From Smittium culicis (Eukaryota > Kickxellomycota > Harpellomycetes > Harpellales > Legeriomycetaceae): 19,070 nt of DNA. Position numbers and translations under genes: made by a program. This document shows positions 11,385 through 19,070 of this stretch, piece by piece; position 1 is the first letter of the stretch, and each line of letters opens with the position of its first letter. The stretch is from positions 1 to 19,070 of the forward strand of contig LSSN01005932.1 of assembly GCA_001970855.1 (NCBI GenBank), written 5' to 3'. A model generated the notes under the pieces. That model was not told the origin of the DNA. It made no database searches and saw nothing but the letters and a program-made list of their open reading frames with translations.

Positions 11385-11800
11385 TCAACTCCTCTTCGCC
11401 GCTCTAGGAGCTCCATACCCACTGGGCATCGGTTCAAGGGGATAGATGGTTCACCGATACGTCCAAGAATTAAAAATCAGGTAGCGCGAGTGCCATCCAA
11501 AAACTTTATATGTGAGATCTCGACAGTTTTGAGGGGGTTACTATCGCAGAGCTGGATAAAATACTTTTTATAACCCTCCCCCCTCCCCCCCCCAAGGAAT
11601 TTTCGAATCTGTTCAATTTGATCTTGACCAGCAACAGAAAAATTCATGCAGAAAAAAAAACATAATTTTTATCAAAAAAGCCACTCAGTGCTTTCTAATC
11701 GTATGAATTTTCACCTTCCAGGCACTAAAAGTAAATGTTCGATTATTTCTGGCACATCCTTGTTACAACACCAAAAAAAAAAAAAATTCATTTTTCATTA
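11385..11800 (-). pseudogene. C-terminal zinc-binding and tail segment of LINE ORF2
   Basis: Translated on the minus strand the region gives CCNKDVPEIIEHLLL (about 11720-11775), which resembles the C-terminal Cys/His motif of many LINE ORF2 proteins (CCxxxxETxxHLLxxC). The final Cys is not visible after HLLL. A TGA stands where Trp would fit. Further on, NSLGGGGGGR runs through the G-rich tract, followed by IVTPSKLSRSHI and, after a frame change, IPLNRCPVGMELLERR (11398-11445). These last blocks are GC-richer than the surroundings and read as real protein, but I do not recognise a named domain. Confidence 0.65.
11574..11593 (-). repeat. G-rich tract G9-A-G6-A-G3 inside ORF2 relic
   Basis: On the minus strand, runs of 9, 6 and 3 G are separated by single A. 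Read in the ORF2 frame it is a string of Gly codons between NSL and RVIK. It is exceptional in this AT-rich window and could fold as a G-quadruplex in DNA or element RNA. Expansion by replication slippage or homopolymer sequencing error are both possible. Confidence 0.6.
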
Positions 11801-12179
11801 ATTATTTATAAATTTGCAACTATTCGCACTGTCAAAAATTGGCCTGTTCTGATTTTCCTAATTTACTGGAATCCTATTCGCTGTTCTAGAAAAATGTCTT
11901 GTAAATTGGTTCAGCTACCTGTACTCTTAACTCCTCTACTGATTGTCTATTTATGAATTTTCGATTTATTATTAGTCATTTTTTTATGGAGTGTGTATTA
12001 GCACATTTTTCGTGTTTTTTTCACTTTAATATTTTTTCAGCCACGTATTAGTGCCCGATACCCAAGTTCTATTTAATTATCTATGTGTAAATTTAATACG
12101 TTCGAAAAACCTATTTTTTAAATTTTATCACTTTACTAATACGCGCTCTCGAGTCAAACTGTTTATTTAAAACATCGAT

Positions 12180-13260
12180 TTTATCCCCAACTTGGTTTAA
12201 AGCCTTTCTATTGACGCAAATTTTCCAACTCTAGCCAATATTCATATTGCTTTATCGATTCCAATTTTAATTGGTTTAACCCTTTGTTCACTCATTACAA
12301 AAGTTACTTCGCGATAAAAGTCAACAGGAATCAGTACAGAATTTATATGTTTTTTATAATGCTGTGTGTTATTAATTTCAGATAATACGTCCAAGGAATT
12401 CTTACTTTTGAAGAATTTATATTTCAATATTTTGAGCATTATATTTGAAGTTACTAATTGAACTTATTTTTAGAATTCCAAATTTTGAAATATTAATTTT
12501 CATTTTCCATTTATTCGGCCAATCATCATTTTTATTATAAGAGAGTTTAAGCTGTTTAAGCTGTTTAGCTGAGTCGGAAATTACTATAGCATCATTTCCA
12601 AATAATAGGCATATGACTTTTTTTCGCAGTGATGGTACAAAAACATTTTTTATGCCATAAAAAATATCGTTAATATAAAGTTGAGTAAAATGAGCGATCC
12701 GCTGTAATTTTGAGTGCACCGCAGTTGTAACGGGGTTTTCTGAAATTTAATTTCCAATTTTCGCTATTAGTTATAGTAATTTATACAGCCATAAATTTGA
12801 AAATTTTGAGCCAATAATGAAGCTTCATAGTTGATATATTAGTGCCATATTTGATACCTTATAATATGTCCTGTAATCATCAATTAATCATATCTGAGTT
12901 TCTAAATTTTGAATTTTGCGTCATTTGAAAATTTCATTTAAAACTGTAGCTTGTGCGACACTCTCTTCACGTGATCGAAACCCTGCCTTCTCAGTTTTTA
13001 TAATAATATATTTTTCCTGATATTTTTGCCAAAATATTAGATTAGGAATAAGCGATATTCCTCAGTAATTGTTTGCATCTTTCAAATTGTCTTTTTTGGA
13101 TATAGGCACCATAATACTCGTTTCCATAGTTTTTGGAATTTCACCATTTTCCCAAATATTTTGTAAATTTCATTTGGTATTCCATTGATACCAGGTGCTT
13201 TGTTATTAGGTATTTATTTGACAGCTGTCAAAATTTCGCCCCAAGAAATGAATTCGCCAC
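12180..13260 (-). pseudogene. Relic of reverse transcriptase domain of ORF2
   Basis: RVT_1-type LINE reverse transcriptase. Recognisable blocks are NNKAPGINGIPNE (13170-13213, where the family has PGxDG), GEIPKTMETSIMVP then NNY-stop-GISLIPN (about 13045-13135), AGFRSREESVAQATVLNEIF (about 12924-12990), the motif A area with LIDDYR (about 12855-12890), LYINDIFYGIK (about 12640-12685), and the catalytic box LLFGNDAIVISDSA with FGND at 12591-12602. SVLIPVDFYREVTFVMSEQRVKPI follows in the thumb region. The family box is FADD; here the first catalytic Asp is Asn (AAT), so the enzyme would be inactive even without the stops. Confidence 0.87.
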
Positions 13261-13869
13261 AGTCTGAGAATATCTCAACGTCATTTTCAATGATTCTTTT
13301 CCACTTTTCAGAGGACTTGCTATTGCCAATGTGATCTTTAGCTAATTTTCTGAAATGATTTTTCCAAACTTCCATTTTTTTCTTATTATCAGTAACAATA
13401 TTTTTATTATGTTCGAATATTGGGCCATTAGAAATATTTAAATTTACCTTATTTGAGAGAATTTAATGAAATTCCATGTTTTTCTTGAGTCATCATTTGT
13501 AAAATGATCATTAAACTTTTTTAATTTTTCCATATAAAATTTCTTCGAATCAGCTTTTTTTGACTTTTCACAGTTATTTTTGGCCTTTTTATAAGTTTGA
13601 AAATCGATTTTAGACTTTGTATAAAGCTTAAAATTTTTTAATTTTTTCTTAATTTTCTTAATAGTTTTTAATGATAAAAAAATTTTTTTATGGTCTTCCG
13701 GACCGTCCAAAATTCCTAGACGATCGTATTTTGTCCATACTATATCAATGTCGATTGAATCGACTCCAATGAATCAAATAGGTTATTATTTATTAACTGG
13801 TCGCTGATCGATTTCATTTTTTTCACATTGATTTTTTTAATTGTGTATATATTATCAAAACTCATATCT

Positions 13870-14501
13870 TCCCACTCTGCTGTGATCGGAGAATGGTCGG
13901 ATATATACAGATATTTATTTTAAGTACACTTGTTTGGCCGAGAATTTATATTGGCAAAAAATATATGATCAATCATTCTCCAAATTTTATTCTTATACCA
14001 CCTCGAGCCGATGGTGTTTGATACGGAAGCCAAACTAAAGTTGATCACAGATTTTTTAAGAAAATTTGTATCTCTCACAGCATACATGCTGAAATCACCA
14101 CATAAAAAATTTTTTTGGGTCTGGTTTTGATATAATTAACCATCTGATCTACATTATTTTTTTTCCTGACACCGCTGATGGGTATATGGCAGTTAATTGT
14201 TTTCATTTTAAAGCCATTTTTTTTATCCACAGAGCCTTGTATTTCACCCACAATTCAATTATGATTTGTATTTAACTTGGTTATTTTTAGCCCATATTTA
14301 TTTTGAACTTTGATTAATAATCCAATACCACCTTTAGTTATTTCAGATTTTGACTCTATGTACGAATAACCTGGTATTCTGCATCTGTACGTTTTTTTGT
14401 TAGAAATTTTTCTTGAAGCAAAATTATATCTGGCTTTGATTTTAGTAAAAATAATTCCAGCTCAGATTTATTGATTTTATTCCGCGGATGTTATAAGTCA
14501 T
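13870..14501 (-). pseudogene. Relic of APE-type endonuclease domain of ORF2
   Basis: Endonuclease/exonuclease/phosphatase (EEP) fold that in LINEs nicks the target strand. Seen in order: MTYNIRGI at the start, LLQEKFL with the catalytic Glu at 14410-14412, FLCGDFSMYAVRD (14091-14099 encodes GDF), GSRWYKNKIWRMIDHIF at about 13960-14012, and ISDHSPITAEW with the SDH triad at 13893-13901. The catalytic residues E, D and the DH pair survive. The frame is broken just after MTYNIRGI and again near 14380, and stops occur at TGA 14255-14257 and in the KCT-stop-NKY segment. The GDF motif usually continues with Asn, so GDFS may itself be a G-to-A change. Confidence 0.85.
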
Positions 14502-15083
14502 AATTTTGAAATTATTATTTTCATTATTATTGCTTGAGGCAAAATTATTTTTGATTTTTTGCTTTCTAAATTTTTTATTAATTTCACTGCTAATACTTTT
14601 TCGAATTTTCTAATTTCGGCTGGTGACAGCTTCTTTTTAAATTTTTTAAAGTATATAAGTTCGTGTTTGAAGGTTTTATTTTTCTGCTTTAATTTTATAA
14701 TGTTAATAATGTTTGGTTCTAATCTTGAGTTATAAAATATAAAATTTCTTATCGTGCCGGAGTTAAATTATGCAGAATTAAAAACTTGCAATTTATTTGA
14801 TTTATTAATTTTATTTATGATTTCGTGCATTTTATTAGATTTTTTGGTGTTAATGATTCCTATATTCATGACATTTCTACTATTATTAAATTCGGCTTAA
14901 GATTTAACTATGGGACTAGAAGATTCTTTATCCATATTATGTTCCTCAATTACATCGGGAAAAAAAGGTATAAAAGAGCTTTGTATAGTATTTTTTCGAT
15001 TGAGTTACCGGCACCTATAATCGGAAAAATAGGATTTATATTCTTGGAAATATCAGATTTTAATTTTATAAATTTCGCGATAT

Positions 15084-16512
15084 TTAATTTCCCGCAAATA
15101 TTAGAGGAATTTTTAATTTTATTTTCGGAATTTTTTTATGGTCTTTTGTCAGAGACACGTGAATCACATCTTTGTGTAACTTACTTGAGCTCATTGGCAA
15201 GCCAACATCTGTTCCCAAGTCTACAGCTCTGATCGGCTTGCTGATATGCTTGCTTGGTATTTGATTGGTGTAAATTTTATCATTCATGGTTGATTATATT
15301 AATTTAGCCACGATTTCGTTGGGTTTAATTATTTGCGTAACTTTTTTTGAGCTATTCAAATTCTTTTTTTTTTCTAATTGTGGGTATGCAGATTTCCAAT
15401 ATCCGTCTTCTTTGCAGAAGCTACACGCCTCTTTACACCTCCTATAGAAAAGGTTGATATCCCCTCCTTCATGGGCGAATAAGCTAGGAAGATCAGTGTC
15501 TATTGATTTTTTTGCGAAAAGAATTTTCTTACCGTATGGTAAAAATTCTTCGGTCCTTTTTCTGGATAGGGCACTTATATCTTTAATTTCGCCGCTATTT
15601 TCTGGTTGAATTTTAATAATGTATATCATTGTATTAATATCTACGCTCTTAAAATTCGGAATGTTTATGATTTTGATATCTTCTTCAAATTCTAATGTTT
15701 GATAAAATTCGATTTTTATTCCTTGTCTGTAGATCAAATTTTTGATAAGTTTTTCAGCTTCAGACTCTTTGTGGAAAATGTAATAGGTCACCCTATTCCT
15801 AAAGTCCCCTTGAATAGTGTAATGAGTTCCTTCTAAATGTTTAGAGACAATTCCCATAGCCTCGATCGCACCGTGATCTTTGTCTTTGAATTGGCCCCAG
15901 CTCATACCGACTTATCGCTCATAGCTCATTTTGCAGAACTTTTTTAAATTAAAACTTGTGCCCCCGTACACTAAATTTTTTAATGAATCTTCTTTGTATA
16001 GAGTGGGGTTAGTTTTTGAGTACATAGTATTTTTAAATGCTTTTTTTTTTGTCAAGATACGTACTTTTAATTTTAATTTCTTCACTTTGTTTCGAATAGC
16101 TGTTATATTTAAGCTTTTCGCTATATAAAACCCGACTTTCACTTCTGGATCGCTTAGTTTTGCTATAGTCATTTTATTTTTCTGAATAGTTCATTTTTTT
16201 TTCGATTTTTTATTTTGGTAATGTAACTTATGACTTTGTTTGAAAAAAACAAAAATTTATAATCGAACTTGTTTAATAACTCGAAACGCTCAGATTTGAT
16301 ATTAAAAAATTGGCGATTAGGATTGTTCTTCGTGTAAACGCACGTTTAATATTTTCACTATGGTTAAAAGTGCCGCCTATACTATTATATTGTACCAAAA
16401 TGTACGTACTTGCTAGCTCGTTAAACTTAGCTAAATAATCTAAGTCAGAAAATTTATTCTTCGGTATGCAGTTATTGAAAACGTTGATAAATTCTATTTT
16501 TTTTTGTTTCAC
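15084..16512 (-). pseudogene. LINE ORF1 (gag-like) relic with ruined zinc knuckle
   Basis: ORF1 proteins bind element RNA and form the transposition particle. From 16172 to 15084 a single frame is open except for TAA at 15912-15914 and TAA at 15294-15296. Upstream, a second segment (16512-16273; FNNCIPKNKFSDLDYLAKF, FTRRTILIANFLISN) lies in another frame, so at least one indel separates them. No ATG opens that upstream segment: it runs in frame to a TGA at 16555-16557, so the true start is lost or unseen. Near the C-terminal side, C-SF-C-KEDG-Y-WKSA-Y (15384-15425) is a CCHC knuckle (CX2CX4HX4C) in which His and the last Cys are both Tyr. The rest is Lys-rich. From about 15083 to 14510 the strand still reads protein-like in other frames (FKKKLSPAEIRKFEKVLAVK near 14590-14650), probably the ORF1 C-terminus or the ORF2 leader. 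Confidence 0.75.
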
Positions 16513-16599
16513 CCCCTTTTTTTTACTGGGTAATCGAATTAATTGTAATAGGCCTCAAAATTAATCGTTTTCGATCAATTTTTTTACTACTAGTAGGCC

Positions 16600-19070
16600 G
16601 AACCGCCGGTATACAGTTTACTTTCTACATCAGATATTGTACATTAATATCGAAATTTCTTTTAATGAGTTGATTTTGAAATATAAAAAATAAAAAAAAA
16701 CTATGTTTATATGAAAATAACTGTGAAATTAGTGTATAGTAATAGCATATACTCAATAAAACAATGGCATATACTGTTTTTAAAATGCTTTTCTTTTTTT
16801 TTCCAAAATTTCCTTTAGAAATTTTGATCTTAGTTCATCAGTATCTCTTTTATATATATTAGGATATATCATATAAATGTGTAAAAGATACCTCATATTA
16901 AACTAGTAGAATCAGATCAATCTATCAGCATTATAACAGCTGCAGATACTTATTCATCCCTTGATACTTCTATATTATTGGTAGTATTAATCGACATTAA
17001 ATACATCTGCAAAACATCCTGAATACCATGATGTTGATTTATAACTAATAAGCTAGTTCGTTTGTATATAACATATTTTTACCATTTTTTAGACAAGTAA
17101 ATGTGAACTGAAAATACTATATACGTAAGAATATATACAACTATTTTCAATTCAATAAAAGTTTAGATTTATAATAAAAGTATAAAAAATACACGATACT
17201 GTATATATTATTATAAAAAATGAGTTATTTGGGCTAGACAAACTAGACCAGAATACAGCATTGTTGATATTATATATCTCAAAAAATAATCTATATCTGA
17301 TTAATTACTGAAAGGCTAAAACGAATTCAAAGTATACTTATAACGTCGAAGGGAAAAATTGGAAAGTAAAATTATAATCAAAATTAATGTTGCTAATCCA
17401 TTATTATATCCAGTTTTTCTTTCAAGTTAGATATTTCATATGATAGAACAATATCTTTGACCTCATTAAGCACTTCCTGTTAAAGTGCGGGGCCTACTTT
17501 CTATCACTGATAATTTATAAATAGAGCGATTAATAAAACATCGTTTAAATAAAGGAAACGAAATTTATACTTCACCCTCATTCTGTTGAAGCCTTCACTG
17601 CTAGTAGAATAATACTTCGCTGAGAGATAGCTAGGCCGATTTATTCAGAGCTTTCGGGAAATTATTTTATAGAAATAATCTTAAAGTCTATCGTATTTAT
17701 CACAGATATCTGCTTAAAGGTTATGAATAAAAACGCTAAAAATATTGTAAAAATCATAACTTTTCAATTTTAAAAAGAAACATAAATATTTATACTAATT
17801 TTGATAACTGGGCCAAATTCGTTATGATACCTAATTAACAGCTTGTGCATAATTTTTGTGAGTGCCTCAAAAAATAGCGGCTGTGAATTAAATCTTGTCC
17901 ATAATGGTTCTGGTATTTTTTATTAATCGATCAAGAAATACAATCTTAACTACGTACATTTATAAGAGCATTAATTTGATAGTAAAAATTTTATAATTAT
18001 CTTATAAATAATGATCTAAAAATTACCTTAGAAACACCAAAAGTATATATGATCGATAAATTTACCTATTCATATTTCTAAAATAATTTTTGATCCAATG
18101 TGTATTACGCACATTGTTATGGGATGCGTAAATATACATTGTATTTGCGAGTAATGGTATTTATCATCATAAGATTTCTTAATTTGTAGCTAAATTTGAA
18201 CAAATACTTATTGATCGTATGTTTTTAAATATTAGTAAAATTTTTTTCCATAATAAAAAAGCTTATTACGCTTATTTGTTTGATAAATTTACAATTCAAC
18301 GATATGACGTTTAGTTATTGAAAATTTCCTTTATAGTTTACAGGGAAAACTATAACGCCCGGAGAAATACTTGTATTTAACAATTTTAAACCAAAATTCA
18401 AATTCAATTTTGTTGCACCATCTTCAATGTTAGTTTATCTGGGTATGAGAAAAAAATTATAATATTGTTATATCTGATTTTAATTGCTTCTCTTCCTCGA
18501 AACTCTATATAAGGAAAATACGGCTTTGTACCTGTTTTCAAGATAGTCAAAAATGATTGAAAATGCTAGTGGATATAAAAATTTAAAAAAAGAGTATTTT
18601 TATACAAAAATATCGTAAAAAATGTAAAAAGCAGCTACCTAATAGAATTATGTGCAGTAAAAAACACTAGAGCACCCAATCACAATATAAATGTTCTAGT
18701 GATATTTTCAAGTTTTTTTTTTATACTCAGAATATTCCATAAAAAACTTTGCTTTTTCTATATTAGAATTTATGAAATGGTAAATGTGGTTTATAGAATA
18801 AATTAAATCCATTTTAAATCAATTCAGTGAATTTGTACTTGTTCAATCTAGCTAATATAGTAATAAAGCTAGACATTATATCTAGATTAAATTATTTGGT
18901 TAATGTTTATCCTAGATTTTTTAGTAGTATATTAATTTAATAAGTGTGATATATGGGTAATTCTTTATGAAGAGGTCATTTTATAGTGTAAAGAGTTTCA
19001 GTTTATAAAATCGCATAAAAAATAATCAGCCAATGAGTAGAATAATTTACTTTTTTAGCAAATAAAAATT
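16600..19070. other. AT-rich region without a recognisable gene
   Basis: About 2.5 kb beyond the 5' end of the LINE. No open frame of meaningful length, no tRNA or rRNA, and no terminal repeats are seen. Small inverted repeats occur: CAATGTG/CACATTG at 18096-18116 and TCTAGCT/AGCTAGA at 18847-18873. They are short and may be chance. The left part may contain unrecognised 5' UTR of the LINE. Confidence 0.55.

Larger units (their letters stand above)
11385..14501 (-). pseudogene. LINE ORF2 relic (endonuclease-reverse transcriptase)
   Basis: Broken ORF2 polyprotein, starting at MTYNIRGI (ATG at 14501-14499) and readable in shifting frames down to about 11385. An intact version would nick target DNA and copy the element RNA at the nick. 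Domain order is endonuclease (about 13870-14501), reverse transcriptase (about 12180-13260), then a Cys/His segment and a conserved-looking C-terminus (about 11385-11790). Premature stops include TGA 14255-14257, TAA 13214-13216, TGA 13062-13064, TGA 12921-12923, TGA 12242-12244 and TAA 12197-12199. Most of these fall where Arg (CGA), Trp (TGG) or Gln (CAA) would be expected. Frame changes occur early in the endonuclease, before motif C of the RT, and near the C-terminus. It cannot make a working protein. Confidence 0.88.
11283..16600 (-). mobile_element. Degenerate non-LTR (LINE) retrotransposon
   Basis: A minus-strand element in classical LINE order: ORF1 relic with a zinc-knuckle remnant, then apurinic-type endonuclease, reverse transcriptase, a Cys/His C-terminal segment, and a poly(A) tail of 13 residues at 11283-11295. 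The 3' end is well set by the tail. The 5' end is uncertain: ORF1-like reading begins near 16557, and a GC-richer patch at about 16595-16612 may be 5' UTR. The whole is about 5.3 kb. The copy is dead, with in-frame stops throughout, several frameshifts and lost catalytic residues. LINEs move by target-primed reverse transcription; this one would need an intact relative to supply proteins. The domain set fits the Tad/L1-like APE-encoding clades, but the exact clade is not decided here. Confidence 0.9.

Noticed and set aside
11735..11956. 73-codon plus-strand open frame
   Set aside because: Antisense to the ORF2 C-terminal region, which reads with LINE motifs on the minus strand. No protein features.
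12242..13710. Functional reverse transcriptase or retron-type system
   Set aside because: The RT motifs are part of a LINE ORF2 with upstream endonuclease and a poly(A) tail. Stops, frameshifts and the FGND box show it is dead, and no associated RNA or partner gene is present.
14825..15232. 135-codon plus-strand open frame
   Set aside because: It is antisense to the ORF1 relic and its downstream coding-like region on the minus strand. Its translation is Phe/Ile-rich, as expected from the complement of Lys-rich coding DNA, with no family signature.
11354..17197. AAAAATACACGAT shared at 11354-11366 and 17185-17197
   Set aside because: Thirteen matching bases near both sides of the LINE, but one copy is inside the element's 3' UTR, so it cannot be a target-site duplication; probably coincidence.
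18096..18116. CAATGTG/CACATTG hairpin with 7-nt loop
   Set aside because: Only 7 bp in AT-rich DNA, with no neighbouring feature; a chance inverted repeat is likely.
18847..18873. TCTAGCT/AGCTAGA inverted repeat
   Set aside because: Seven bases with a 13-nt spacer and several CTAG-like words nearby; not distinctive enough for a functional claim.

Overview
The window looks like nuclear DNA from an AT-rich eukaryote with a small genome. It carries one intact protein gene of the nuclear pore complex, one dead LINE-type retrotransposon, and long AT-rich stretches with no recognisable gene. The coding DNA is read with the standard code, and the pore gene has a single short spliced intron. An early-diverging fungus (for example the Kickxellomycotina/Harpellales type) is my best guess, because the base composition, the one-intron gene and the style of the LINE peptides fit it. 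That is an inference from memory, not something the sequence proves.

Layout. Positions 1-42 are a pure G run, almost certainly a sequencing or assembly artefact at a contig end. Positions 43-2409 are AT-rich DNA without a gene, containing one striking 33-nt hairpin. Positions 2410-9738, minus strand, hold NUP192/NUP205, a very large inner-ring scaffold nucleoporin. The long open frame (2410-9311) is exon 2. A short first exon (9543-9738) supplies the true N-terminus, joined across a 231-nt intron whose phase matches exactly, giving a 2365-residue protein. Positions 9739-11282 are the upstream intergenic region, with a TTTTCGAT-A-ATCGAAAA palindrome about 190 bp from the start codon.

Positions 11283 to about 16600 are a full-length-looking but dead non-LTR (LINE) retrotransposon on the minus strand. 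It has a 13-A tail at 11283-11295, an ORF2 relic (endonuclease, reverse transcriptase, zinc-binding and C-terminal segments, about 11385-14501), and an ORF1/gag-like relic with a ruined zinc knuckle (about 15084-16512). Most premature stops and several lost catalytic residues fit C-to-T or G-to-A transitions, with a few frameshifts as well. The remainder (about 16600-19070) is AT-rich with no supported gene.

Only the nucleoporin gene looks functional. The LINE sits about 1.5 kb upstream of its start codon. I found no tRNA, rRNA, CRISPR array or operon-like cluster, and no candidate for a new multi-gene system. The points most worth checking are the long, insertion-rich Nup192, the substitution bias in the dead LINE, and the C-terminal part of its ORF2.
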